Shown one piece after another: positions 8,152-19,900 of a stretch of DNA of 64,000 nucleotides; positions within the stretch are counted from its first letter, which is position 1; each line of letters opens with the position of its first letter. The notes beneath the pieces are model-generated. The model saw only the letters and a program-made list of their open reading frames with translations, had not been told where the DNA came from and made no database searches. The DNA is taken from contig CAWDMN010000067.1 of the NCBI GenBank assembly GCA_963803155.1, positions 1 to 64,000 of the forward strand, given 5' to 3'. The position numbers were made by a program, and so were the translations under genes. The stretch comes from CAWDMN01 sp963803155 (GTDB lineage Bacteria > Acidobacteriota > Terriglobia > Versatilivoradales > Versatilivoraceae).

Positions 8152-10041
8152 ATGCCTAAATCTTTCGAAATTCAAGCAACTCCATTGCCTGTGACAGATA
8201 TTATAAATATTCTCGAAGGCGGCTCCTCCAGCCTGGACGAGTACCTAGGGAAAGAGATCTATGTACAGACTAATCCGGAATATCTGGAGGCTCAGCGGAA
8301 GCGGCTTTTGAAAACTGCCAGGTTCCATTTGGAAAGGGTTGGCAACCAGCCAACATTTCTGTTGCGGGCGCCGGGGCGGCTTAATGCGTTTCTAGAATAC
8401 CTCGACATGTGTGATGGTGACCACATGTCCACCACTATTGACGGCGATATCCCGGTAGCTCTTTCCATTCGTGAGGATGACATCCTCTCGGTTGGAAACA
8501 CCAATCCTTTATTTCCAGCCCAGAGACTCTCCATCACGGAAGAGTTTGAGAAATTTGCGCGGGCCCCTTGGGAGACACGCGCCCGCGGCGGCATGAAGGA
8601 CGACTGGGATACCCGGTCATTGCTCTTTCCTTTTCACGGACGAAACCAGGGAGACTGGCTGAACTATGTGTTGAGCCCTTACCTGCGGGTGTTGTGGGAA
8701 AATCCGACGCTCAAGATTCAGGGCGCCGATATCAGCTTTGGGCCCGCCACTGTCCCGTTCCGCGCGGGGACGAGCTCTTCTTCGGCCGTGGTGGTCCTCT
8801 CCTTCCTCTCCTTGTGGCTGGGGAACCAGCAGTCGCTGCCTGCCTGGACCGTCACGCAAATTTGCCGGCTGCTTGGGGAAGCCGAATGGTATGTAGGCAC
8901 TCATGGCGGCGCCAACGATCAGATGACCATTTTGCTGAATCCCGCCAACAATGTCAGCTACAACCGGCATTCGCGACGGGATCTCGACACAACACCCTTG
9001 CCGTTTTTGCGCGGCATCCATGTGGTTCTCGCCAACTCCCTTTGGGAAGTCAACAAGAGCGCCGGGGGAAATCAGAGTTTCAACATGCGCAAGGGGTGGA
9101 TGCAGATGGGTGATGAGCTGATGACGCTGATTATCTCTTCTGCCTTGGAAGCCATCAAACGCGGAGGCGCAAGCCAGGCAGGGTGGCTGGCCAATCTCAT
9201 GGGAACCAGATTCGGTTTTGTCCCTGGAGGCCCAACTCCACTCATCGAGGGCAACCTGGCGCTCTGGGAGACGCTTGCCTCCAACTACCGGAAATTCGGC
9301 AGCTTCCATGAAGATATTTTGGGAGTGCCGGACCAGGCCATCGACGAGCTGATTTTGCTCCTCCCGGTCAAAATCACCCCCAAAGAAGCCGGCGCAATCC
9401 TGGGGATGGAGACCAAAATGGTCGAGCGGATCTACACCAAACCGCGGCGCAAAATCGGCGGATACCACATTCGCACCACGGCCCGCTTTTTTCATCGTCA
9501 AAACATTATTGGGCGAAGGTTGGAAAAGATTTTCCTGGAAGCGGAGGCGCGTGTCCAGAACCGCGAGATTACTCCCGACTCCCCGGAATATGAAAAATAC
9601 CAACAAGAAGTAGGGCGATTGGTGGACGATCTTCAAGATGCCCTTACCTTCGATTTCCGGGTCTCCATCCCACAGCTCGACCATTTGCTGAGCATCGCCA
9701 AGCGCGGCCCCGGTTACCTCGGCGGAAAACTTACAGGTGCAGGCAAGGGGGGATGCATCTCCATCCTGGTGAAAGGGAAGGATTCACAAGCCATGTGCCG
9801 GTATCTCGACGAATCCTATTACGGCAAACCAGAGCGGTTTGAATATTATCGCCAGGTGCTCCAGGACGATTTGCGTTATTCCAGTCCCGATAGCTGGGAA
9901 TACCGATCAGCCCAGGAAAGGATGCAGATCCTCGACAAAGCTTTGGCTTCGATCTCCGCCCAACGGAGAGTTGTCACCTTTGGCCGGGGCGCTTGCCCCC
10001 TACACTTTGAGTTGGCGAAAGACTCGTCCGGTTCGAAATAG
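8152..10041 (+). CDS. GHMP-superfamily sugar kinase (galactokinase-like, large)
   Basis: 629 residues, longer than ordinary galactokinases (about 350-400). Motif 1 is RAPGRLNAFLEYLDMCDGDH (72-91), matching the galactokinase GRVNLIGEH region. The ATP-binding motif is VPFRAGTSSSSAVV (201-214). GTHGGANDQ (249-257) supplies the likely catalytic aspartate (D256). LTGAGKGGC near residue 530 is the C-terminal GHMP motif. An AAGGAG site lies 12 bases before the ATG. The protein should phosphorylate a sugar with ATP in the cytoplasm, probably at C1. It converges with the NagB-like gene, which suggests a role in the same saccharide pathway. The exact sugar is not known; the about 150 residues between motifs are unusual. 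Confidence 0.8.
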   Translation: MPKSFEIQATPLPVTDIINILEGGSSSLDEYLGKEIYVQTNPEYLEAQRKRLLKTARFHLERVGNQPTFLLRAPGRLNAFLEYLDMCDGDHMSTTIDGDIPVALSIREDDILSVGNTNPLFPAQRLSITEEFEKFARAPWETRARGGMKDDWDTRSLLFPFHGRNQGDWLNYVLSPYLRVLWENPTLKIQGADISFGPATVPFRAGTSSSSAVVVLSFLSLWLGNQQSLPAWTVTQICRLLGEAEWYVGTHGGANDQMTILLNPANNVSYNRHSRRDLDTTPLPFLRGIHVVLANSLWEVNKSAGGNQSFNMRKGWMQMGDELMTLIISSALEAIKRGGASQAGWLANLMGTRFGFVPGGPTPLIEGNLALWETLASNYRKFGSFHEDILGVPDQAIDELILLLPVKITPKEAGAILGMETKMVERIYTKPRRKIGGYHIRTTARFFHRQNIIGRRLEKIFLEAEARVQNREITPDSPEYEKYQQEVGRLVDDLQDALTFDFRVSIPQLDHLLSIAKRGPGYLGGKLTGAGKGGCISILVKGKDSQAMCRYLDESYYGKPERFEYYRQVLQDDLRYSSPDSWEYRSAQERMQILDKALASISAQRRVVTFGRGACPLHFELAKDSSGSK

Positions 10042-10106
10042 CCCGTTGTGGCAGCAATGCCGTCAAATGGAGTCGCTAGGGTGGCGTCATTTCAGAGACC
10101 CGGCTT

Positions 10107-10871
10107 TTAAATTTGAGACAACACTCCAGGACATGAGTTTTTGTCGATGTACAAGGTGCCTTCGACCTGCAGTAGAACCGATGCGGGGAGTTCCACGGTG
10201 GGTGAATTCAGCGCAAAGAGCCGCTCGAGTATGGGCCGTTTAAGAGCCAAGGGTACAATAGTGTAAATCTGCTTGGCAGAAAGAAGGGCAGGTAGCGTCA
10301 TGGTTATTCCTTTTGAAGGAATGTAGCCAAGAGCTTTGAAGTTGGGATCCTCCTTCAGCTGAATCTTCGACTGCTCTGCAAGATTTACTACCTTGACCCA
10401 GGCCTTATCTTCAAAATCGGCATCAAAAGGTTCATTCAGAGCTAAATGGCCTGACATGCCAATCCCCTGACAAAGAATGTCGAATTCTCCTTCTTCGCGC
10501 ATAGTCCTCTCAAAGCGCCTGGCTTCCTCGTATGGATCAGCAGCGTTATATCTAACAACATGCACTTTCTTGGGGTGGACTTTATCATACAGCTGCCTTT
10601 TGGTTTGATAACCACAAGTAAACTTTTCTGGCATCCCTGTGTCATGGAAATCGTCCATGTTGAAACAGATGATTCGGCGCCAGTCAATGTTCTTCTCCAT
10701 TGCCAAAGCATCAAGAAAGGTTATCTGACTTTCGCCTGCGGCAAAGATGATTCTGATTTCTTCCCGGCTAACCAGTAGTTCCCTGATCTTGCTGGCAACA
10801 TCAAACGCTGCTTTCCTTCCAAGTTCCAATTCATCTTCGCACAGGACCACTTCTGTCTTTCCGAATCGCAT
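10107..10871 (-). CDS. NagB-like glucosamine-6-phosphate isomerase/deaminase family protein
   Basis: 254 residues, close to the usual NagB length. FNMDDFHDTG (70-79) corresponds to the FNMDEY catalytic-Asp region of NagB (here Asp-Asp instead of Asp-Glu). GIGMSGHLALNEP (136-148) is the hallmark active-site loop with the catalytic His (H142) and Glu (E147). Family members ring-open and deaminate glucosamine-6-phosphate to fructose-6-phosphate and ammonia, or isomerise related sugars (6-phosphogluconolactonase branch). The gene is last in the minus-strand series that begins with the TonB-type receptor at 20430 and lies 253 bp after the deacylase gene. This fits amino-sugar catabolism, but substrate specificity is inferred. 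Confidence 0.82.
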   Translation of the reverse strand: MRFGKTEVVLCEDELELGRKAAFDVASKIRELLVSREEIRIIFAAGESQITFLDALAMEKNIDWRRIICFNMDDFHDTGMPEKFTCGYQTKRQLYDKVHPKKVHVVRYNAADPYEEARRFERTMREEGEFDILCQGIGMSGHLALNEPFDADFEDKAWVKVVNLAEQSKIQLKEDPNFKALGYIPSKGITMTLPALLSAKQIYTIVPLALKRPILERLFALNSPTVELPASVLLQVEGTLYIDKNSCPGVLSQI

Positions 10872-11124
10872 GGTAGAGCCTCACAAGGATCTTGTTCGAC
10901 ATTCCAACAAGTCTGAAATAGAAACTGGTTTCCGATATTCAGCGGTCTCCTCAGCGCCCAATTTTTTCAAATCAAAGATCGGGCTCATGACGGATTGAGC
11001 GAATTGACAAGAACATCCAGAAAATGGATGGGAAGATCTTCGTCAACTCATCCATCAATGGCGGGGGACAATAGAAAGGTTTGATTCCGGCTTTCTCCTT
11101 AAATGTCGCTTCCCATGCCAACAT

Positions 11125-12675
11125 TCAGCTATTTCTCTTCAAGAAAACTCCCGGCCTCGCGCCAGTGTGTTTGCCATTTTCCATCACAATGACCCCATTG
11201 ATAAACGTATAGGCGATCCCTTCGGGAGGGATGTGGTCACCCCAGTGCCGGTTGCCGTTAATCGTATTAGGGTCAAAGATAACAATATCGGCCTTCATGC
11301 CGGGTTTCAATATCCCGCGATCCTTGAGATCAACCAACTTAGCGGGAAGTCCGGTGCACTTGAAAACAGCTTCTTCCATTGGAAACCATTTCCACTCGCG
11401 CACGACTTTGCCAAAGAAGATGGGGAAGCAACCCCAGGTCAAAGGGTCTGGTCTATCCGAATCTAAACCGTCGTCGCCATCTCCGGCAACCATGCACCAG
11501 GGATCGTTGAGCAGAACGCGCTTATCCTCCCACGAGGAGGCATTGAACTCGAACATGGCGTCCCCGAAATCCCAAGTCTTGACAAGCGCTTCGCCAGGAC
11601 TGATCTTCCACGACTCCGCTATCTTGTCGAGGGTTTTGCCTTTGATTTCCGGGTGTGAGGAACACTGGAAACAATAAGCGTCGGCGTTGGGCCAGTATTT
11701 GAGGATTTCGGCATCGATCGCCTTGGTGTTTCTTTCCCTCTTTGGATCAAAAAGCTTTAAATCGGATTGGTAATTGATTGAGGGTCGCCAGTTGGAGTAA
11801 ACCATGAGTCCCTTGGCGCGAGCCGCATCGATGATCTTTTCAAGCTTGGCTGCCTGATGCCAGACCTTGTATGAGCCCACCTTAATATGCGAGATTGAGA
11901 GCGGAATATTCCCCCCTTCACGGCAAATGCGGATGGCCTCCTCGACGGCTTCGAAGACAGAGACGTCCTCGTTGCGAACATGCGTCTCATAATAGCCGCC
12001 GTACCTCGCGACTACTTTCGCAAGCGCAATCATCTCTTCGGTGGTAACATAATCACCAAGATACTCGAGGGCTGATGACAAGCCAAACGCGCCCTCTTTC
12101 ATGGCCTGATCGACTAACGCTGACATCTTCGCGAGTTCTTCGGGTGTGACCCCGCGTTGCGCTCCGCCTACAACCATCTCTCTTACGGCTTTATGCCCCA
12201 CAAGCCGCGCGACGTTAGGACTGCAGGGGTTCTTGGCAAGCTCGTCGCCGTAAGTGGCCAGTGGCAATTCGCCCGATCCATCCATGCCAACGATTACGGT
12301 CGTAATCCCTTGCCCTACGAGTGCCTCCAGCTTGCAGGAGTTTGGGTCCACAGGCAGCAAGCGGCCGGGATATCCCTCGTGGGCGTGGTTGTGAACCTCA
12401 ACAAATCCCGGACAGACCGCATAATTATTCACGTTGATGACTTTTGCTCCAGGGTCTGAGATGTTATGGCCAATATATTTGATCCTGTCACCAACGATGA
12501 GCACATCAGCCCTCTTGCCAGGGGAGCCTGTGCCATCGTAGACGGTTCCGCCACGCAGAATGACCGTTTTTGGCAATGCGGGGGCTTCTGCAGCAAAGAG
12601 CGTTAAATGGGCAATAAACGTTGCGAATACAAGAGATATGGTAGTCAAAAACCTTGAGACAAGCCTGCAATGCAT
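11125..12675 (-). CDS. D-aminoacylase / N-acyl-D-amino-acid deacylase family amidohydrolase, secreted
   Basis: 516 residues from the ATG at 12675, chosen because AAAGG precedes it and it starts a Sec signal peptide (SRFLTTISLVFATFIAHLTLFAAEA). An upstream in-frame start would add 51 unlikely residues. Amidohydrolase features are ILRGGTVYDGTGSPGKRADV, GFVEVHNHAHEG (metal-binding His-x-His), YYETHVRNED and SISHIKVG, then a C-terminal LKPGMKADIVIFDP closure. The family removes acyl groups from N-acyl-D-amino acids, and some members act on N-acyl amino sugars. Lying between an oxidoreductase and a NagB-like gene, it could deacetylate an amino-sugar derivative; that is inference from context only. 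Confidence 0.85.
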   Translation of the reverse strand: MHCRLVSRFLTTISLVFATFIAHLTLFAAEAPALPKTVILRGGTVYDGTGSPGKRADVLIVGDRIKYIGHNISDPGAKVINVNNYAVCPGFVEVHNHAHEGYPGRLLPVDPNSCKLEALVGQGITTVIVGMDGSGELPLATYGDELAKNPCSPNVARLVGHKAVREMVVGGAQRGVTPEELAKMSALVDQAMKEGAFGLSSALEYLGDYVTTEEMIALAKVVARYGGYYETHVRNEDVSVFEAVEEAIRICREGGNIPLSISHIKVGSYKVWHQAAKLEKIIDAARAKGLMVYSNWRPSINYQSDLKLFDPKRERNTKAIDAEILKYWPNADAYCFQCSSHPEIKGKTLDKIAESWKISPGEALVKTWDFGDAMFEFNASSWEDKRVLLNDPWCMVAGDGDDGLDSDRPDPLTWGCFPIFFGKVVREWKWFPMEEAVFKCTGLPAKLVDLKDRGILKPGMKADIVIFDPNTINGNRHWGDHIPPEGIAYTFINGVIVMENGKHTGARPGVFLKRNS

Positions 12676-12891
12676 ACTGAAACCTTTATAAGAAAATGCA
12701 AACCCAACCTTAGGTTTGCTCTTTTGTGGAAGATGCTGGTATCGGTCGCCATAGTTCACATTAAAACGTGATTGAAACTGCAGGTCATGCAATACTCTTC
12801 TTTTAAAAACAGCCATCTTAATCAGCACGGCTGTCTATTTCCAACGGCAGGCAGGCACTGTCAGACCGATTGCAGCATCCATTGATTTATT

Positions 12892-14238
<1,347 letters not shown>

Positions 14239-14313
14239 ATGATTTCCCTTCGGAATCCGTGGATGTTTTCAGTCAAAGTCGAACCAAATTTCCCAACAAC
14301 GTCGTGAGATCCG

Positions 14314-16776
14314 TCAATAAACCTCTGCTCCACTGCGGTATTCCATTTCATCCCTCTTCCCTTTCGCGGCAACCTGAATGATGCAGCGGCCTAATCCCAA
14401 GCCGGGCGAATACGCATTGATGACGGCTCGACCGATTCGTCCCGTGGCCCGAAAAACAATGCCGGTCATCCCTGCTATGGCATTCCAGGTGAATCCAGTC
14501 GGGTGCCCCGGCCAAGTCTGGGGCAACAGTTCCCCAGGCCCATACGAACTGAAGTTGATAGCGGGAAAGGCGCTTGGCACAACCGTTCCATCCTTGTCAA
14601 CCACTTGTGCCGTGATAAAAGCTAGACTCTCCCGGTCGCCGGATTGAACCGATTCAACGTCCGATTTTAGGACAATGTGGTCGGGAAGGCCCGCCGTCCT
14701 CCGCTCATCCGTCACGGTCGTGTCTACAAAAATGGCCCGAGCCGTCAAAACTCCCGGCTGATAGGCAACTTCCCAGATTCGCGGAGGATGACGCAATCCG
14801 GCCTGCTTCTCTTCTCGCTTGACTCCCAGCGAATTTCCGTTCAAAAGCAGCTCCACTTCACGCGCATTGCTGTAAACTCTGACGGACCGTCTCTTCCCTT
14901 CCTCCCGCGCCCAGGTCCAATGGCCGCAAATGTGCACCATCGGCTTCGTGCTCCACTGGCTTTGATAAAAGTAGAAGACGTCTTTGGGGACTCTCCAGGA
15001 GTCGGCCATCCCGAAGGTCACCACGTGGGGAATGACGGGATCATATTCTTCCCCGTCGTAATCAAATTGATGCCACAGAACACTGCCCGCTAACCAGGAA
15101 CGTTGATTCACTTGACTGAGGAATTTTTCGTGTTCGATGCACCCCAAATCTTCACTGTCGGGGCCCATTCCATAGATCCCCCGCCCGATACCGGCGGCGG
15201 AGTATTCTTCAATCAGGTATTTTCGCTTCGGGAAGCGAGCGTGATCCTGGTCATCCTCCTCGAACGTGCCAAACAGGCCCACCACGTCTAGCAGGACTTT
15301 CACATCCTCCACCCGCGGAGCATGCATCGTCATCACGCGGGTGGAGTCGAGTTCGCGGTATATCTTGAGCAAGGAACCGATGACATGAGCGGACCCCTTT
15401 TCCGGTGCGTCCACTTCACCGCTGAATCCCCACATGATCACGCAAGGGTGATTGCGATCGCGCAGAATCATCTCCTCGGCGGTTTTGCTTTGGATCTCGA
15501 TGTACTCCGGAGTGTCTTCAATTTCCTCGCCAATAAACAACTCTTCCAAAACCAGGATCCCTAATTTGTCGCACGCCTCCATTCTGGCGGGATCCTGGGG
15601 ATAATGGCTGGTTCGGAAAAAATTGCATCCCATCTCCTTAATCAACCGCATGTCCCTCACCTGAAGGGAATTCGGCAAGGCATTTCCCATGCCTGGATAA
15701 GACTGGTGCCAGGTAGTCCCTTGCAGTTGCAGCCGTTCTCCATTTAGGAAAAACCCCTTGTCGGCGTCAAACTCGAACCAGCGGAATCCCAAAACAGTTT
15801 TCAGCTCGTCGATCAATTCCCCTTTTTCCATCAATGCGGATCGAAGACAATACAAATTGGGAGTGTTGGGTGACCAAAGTTGCGGAGCTTGCAGGGATTT
15901 GCATCTCAGAACCAATTCTTCTTTCCCTCCAGGAGGAAGAGAGAGTTTGTCGGTCGTTGTCAAAACCAACCGGTGGGCCGGGTCATAAATTTCATGGAGA
16001 ATCGTCAAATCCCGGGGACGGTCCGTCGAGTTGCTGATGGAGGCATGAATATTGAGTTCGGCAGATGCGCTGCTTACCCGGGGCGTTCTCCAGAAAATGG
16101 ACGAAAAGAAAACAGGCTCGCTAATCCGCAACCAGACATCGCGATAAATCCCCCCGTAAAAAGTGACATCGGTCTTGATGGAGGGGGCGATGTTTGGATT
16201 ATAGATGTTGTCCACTTTCACAGTCAGCACATTGCCGCCGGGGTCAAAGTTCACCTGTTGGGTGATGTCGAGTTCGAAACTGGTGTAGCCACCCTTGTGT
16301 TCGCCAACTTTCAATCCATTGACCCAGAATTCAGCGGTCTGAAACACACCCTCAAACTCCAGGAATACCCGTTTCCCCTTTTGCTTTTCATCCAGACAGA
16401 AATGTTTGCGATACCATCCAATTCCCCGAAAGTAGCCGGGAATGTCGTCGCTGCCGTCATGCGCGTTCCAGGTATGAGGGAGATAGACCGGTTCCCACCA
16501 GGAATCATCGTAGTCTCGAAGGAAGCAGTTCCGGAATGCCGGTTCGATCTCCGCTCCTGCGGCTGGATTGCGCTCCCAAGAACCAAGTTCTCCCCCGCCG
16601 TGTTTCTGCCGTTGAAAAAGCCATTCGGAGTTGAAGTTTTGCCTCCAACGCGGCGCAGCGGCACTGCTGTCACCGCCTGCAACCTTGCCGGCCTCGCTGC
16701 TCCCGCTCTTTCCAAGGACCTGCCACGGCGCCACAATCCCTGCCGCCATGCTGCCAAGAAAATCTCTGCGTCTCAT
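14314..16776 (-). CDS. Glycoside hydrolase family 2 protein (beta-galactosidase-like), Tat-exported
   Basis: 820 residues with a Tat-type leader (MRRRDFLGSMAAGIVAP). It has the sugar-binding domain (about 85-225, LPHTWNAHDG, GIGWYRKHF), an Ig-like domain (about 230-330) and a TIM barrel (about 335-590) with FFRTSHYPQDP. The general acid/base is expected at E454, in MWGFSGEVD, where the family's almost invariant Asn before Glu is Gly. The nucleophile is probably E524 (LIEEYS). A C-terminal beta domain follows. A strong AGGAGG site precedes the ATG. It lies between the receptor gene (138 bp) and the oxidoreductase gene (75 bp), so it probably cleaves the imported glycan in the periplasm. Bond specificity is not deducible. 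Confidence 0.88.
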   Translation of the reverse strand: MRRRDFLGSMAAGIVAPWQVLGKSGSSEAGKVAGGDSSAAAPRWRQNFNSEWLFQRQKHGGGELGSWERNPAAGAEIEPAFRNCFLRDYDDSWWEPVYLPHTWNAHDGSDDIPGYFRGIGWYRKHFCLDEKQKGKRVFLEFEGVFQTAEFWVNGLKVGEHKGGYTSFELDITQQVNFDPGGNVLTVKVDNIYNPNIAPSIKTDVTFYGGIYRDVWLRISEPVFFSSIFWRTPRVSSASAELNIHASISNSTDRPRDLTILHEIYDPAHRLVLTTTDKLSLPPGGKEELVLRCKSLQAPQLWSPNTPNLYCLRSALMEKGELIDELKTVLGFRWFEFDADKGFFLNGERLQLQGTTWHQSYPGMGNALPNSLQVRDMRLIKEMGCNFFRTSHYPQDPARMEACDKLGILVLEELFIGEEIEDTPEYIEIQSKTAEEMILRDRNHPCVIMWGFSGEVDAPEKGSAHVIGSLLKIYRELDSTRVMTMHAPRVEDVKVLLDVVGLFGTFEEDDQDHARFPKRKYLIEEYSAAGIGRGIYGMGPDSEDLGCIEHEKFLSQVNQRSWLAGSVLWHQFDYDGEEYDPVIPHVVTFGMADSWRVPKDVFYFYQSQWSTKPMVHICGHWTWAREEGKRRSVRVYSNAREVELLLNGNSLGVKREEKQAGLRHPPRIWEVAYQPGVLTARAIFVDTTVTDERRTAGLPDHIVLKSDVESVQSGDRESLAFITAQVVDKDGTVVPSAFPAINFSSYGPGELLPQTWPGHPTGFTWNAIAGMTGIVFRATGRIGRAVINAYSPGLGLGRCIIQVAAKGKRDEMEYRSGAEVY

Positions 16777-16914
16777 GATTCCTCCTTGTCGGTACGCTCT
16801 TCCCGACCTATAGGGAGCAGAAAATCTAGTGTAAGAATTGTCGGATAATATGTCGGGGCGAACCGGCTAGACTCGCCCCGATGCCTGCGCCCTGCAGATT
16901 CGCGTCCTGGGTGG

Positions 16915-19900
16915 CTAGAATTCAAAGCGCACCCCGAACTGGCCGTGGCGCGGCTCATTGGCCTGGTCGCTGCCGATCGTGCCAAAGGATCCGCCGCCGT
17001 ATCCTACGTCGGGGAAGCCAAACCGCGGGTGGTTGAAGAAGTTGAAGAATTCCCCGCGCACCTCGACCTTCATACGGTCACGGATCTTGAATTCTTTGGA
17101 AATGCCTTGGTCCAAATTGACTATGCGCTGAATCCGGCAGCCGTCAATGTATCTCGGCGCAGTGCCGGGTATCTGATCGCCCGGACTGGAGAAGGCGGCT
17201 TCGTTGAAGAAATTGGCATTGCCGTCGATAATGTCGTGCATGTTCGCCCCGGTGCAGGGGGCAATCGTGCTATCGAGGTTGGGTCGTTGTTGACCGCCGG
17301 AAAGCCGGTTAGTCCGCATGCGCACGCTCACCGGCTGGCCCGACTGGAGGGTGAGGAAAGAGTTCAATCTCCATCCGCCAACCAGAGCGTCCGCCAGACG
17401 GTTCATGTTGGCGCCGAACTTTTTGCCTCGTCCGAACGGCAACTCGATAATACCCGCCAGCACCAGCCGGTGGGGCGTATCGTTGGCGCTGACGCTTCCC
17501 TCGGCGAGTGACGTGAGGTTGTTCTTATCCTGCGGCTCCCCGTCAGAAAGTCTCCCATAAAAGCGGTTTGCTCCTTCATCGGAGGTGGACCACATCTTCG
17601 AGTAGGTGTAGTTTCCAAGGAACGATAAGCCGTGCGAATATCGCTTCTCAAACCGCACTTGAAGCGCATTGTACCGCGCCGTGGCCATGAACGGTGGGAA
17701 TGTATAGTACGCGCCAAATTGCGGATACGGCCGGACGATGTACATCCGCGGAATGGTGGACAGGTTGTAGATGGAATCTGGCTCATTGAAGAGGGGCGCG
17801 GGCATTCCCGGGACCTGGACGAATAGGTATTGGAACGGATTCTCAACCATCGTATTCAAGCCAGCCGTGCCGTATTCGGTACGAGCCGAGGTCGGAACAT
17901 TGTTAATGCTCTGGGGCGAGCGTTTCCAGGGCAGATGCACGCTGCGGCTGGCCGAGTAATTGACCTCCAGCAACATGGAAGACCCGATCTGACGCTGAAG
18001 GCCGAGATTCCATTGGTAAATTTCGGCGTTGCGATTCCACAAGCTGGAATGGTTGAAATTATCGAATCCCCATAAAGCTTTGTCCCCATATTTGTCGCCC
18101 TGCGGCATGGGGAAGCCATTCGGGTAAGGATTTTCCATGCTGGCATAGCGCGTGAGGCCGCTGTCGTGCGTCATCGGCATGTAGACGTTGCTCTGCCAGC
18201 TGACGCCGCCATATTGCCAGTTCGTGGCGTAGTTCATGCCGTAATAGATCCCCCCGCCGCCGCGAATCACAGTCTTATCGTTGAGACCATAGGCGAAACC
18301 GAACCGTGGGGCAAAATTGTTCTTGTCCGCATGAGAATGACGCAAGTCTGCGGTTGCGAGGATCGTTGTCCCGAAGAGCTCCTTTCCGGGGAATTCGCCC
18401 AGGGCCGGCACGGAAACGCCACTGTCGCATTCCGGACAGCTGAATTCATTCCGGTTGAAGCGTTCCGTGTAGGGCGTGCTCCATTCGTAGCGGAGCCCCA
18501 AGTTCAGGGTCAGACGCGGCGTCAACTTCCAGTCGTCCTGTATGAAAAAGCTTGTTTCCATGGACTTGTTCGCCACGGCCGGGAGTAGACCAACTCCTGA
18601 CGAATTGCCGGGGAAGCCGACGATGAAGGAAGCCAGCGAGCTGCCTTCCGTGTCCGTGGCGGGATCCAGGGGATTGGCGGCAGTCATCGCCGCGGAAAAA
18701 TCAAATTCGCCACTGGTATTGGCCGGTTGAAAGAAATTGTTCAAGAAGATTCGGCGCTCACCTCCAGCTTTTAAGAAGTGCTTGCCAAACGTCTTGCTAA
18801 TCGAGGAATTGATCAGCCACTGCGTATCGGTCTCAACGGTCTCACCACTCGAACCCAGACCGTCATATTCTTCAAAACTGAGGTACGGGAAGGCATTTCG
18901 GCCCGATCCATACCAGGCGTTGTGGACGAGGGACTCCGGGAATCCCACCGATAATGGATCCACTTTGTTCTGCGGCCCCTGCAGATAAACGAACCGGGTC
19001 GCGCCGATGCGGTTGGTCCAGACTGTCGTCGGGGTAATCATCCAGTTGTGCTCAATCGTGCCCCCCTCCGCGTCAAGATGCGTCACGTCATCGTTGAGAA
19101 ATTCGCTGGGCGTCGTTCTCGGATTCCGTTTGATGTTGAACCGGCCGTTCAGGCGGCTCTTCTCGTTGAAGACATAGTCAATTTTGACATCTCCCTGAGT
19201 GGAGGGGGAAGTCAGCACCGAACTGAAGGAGTAATTGTTCGCTCCGGTGTCGGGATCACCCGGCAGGTTCGGACTTGGGAAGAGCTTCATCACATTCGCC
19301 GCGATGGAATCCCACGAGCCTGCCGGAATAATATTGCCAGGGAATGGCTGTCTCACCCCCCCCACCACATTAAATGGATTGTAAATAACCTTCATCGTCC
19401 CATCGCCATTATATGTCTGGGAAAAATCACCCTGGCGCTGCAGCGCCGTCGGCACCGTGCCGGTGGAGGAAAACGGGATGTTGTCCCGTGTCCGCTCGAA
19501 GTTCCCAAAGAAGAAGGCTTTCTGCTTCACGATCGGCCCACCAATGGCCACGCCAAATTGGTCATGTGCATAGGCCTGCTTCGGGTCGCCTGCAGCATTC
19601 GCAGCGAAGAAATTGGCATCCAGGGCCGGTCGGCGCCCAAAATACCAGGTGCTGCCGTGAAGCGCATTCGTGCCGGATTTGGAAACCACACTGACTACTG
19701 TCCCGCCGTTACTGCCATATTCCGCGGAAAAACTGTTGTTCTGCAGCTTGAACTCCTGGATGGATTCCACCGACGGCATATAGGACACATTGGTCGTGCC
19801 GCCCTCGCCGCCTTCCGGGGTGGTCAGAAGGCCGCCGTCCAGCCGGAACTCAGCCGTGCCATAGCGCTGCCCATTGGAGGAGAAAATCGCGCCACCCAGA

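Noticed and set aside
8617..9684. 355-codon open frame opposite the GHMP kinase
   Set aside because: It lies antisense to a gene with clear kinase motifs and shows no family motif or start signal; it is a by-product of GC-rich codons.
15880..16848. 322-codon open frame opposite the GH2 gene
   Set aside because: It is fully antisense to well-supported glycosidase domains and lacks recognisable protein features.
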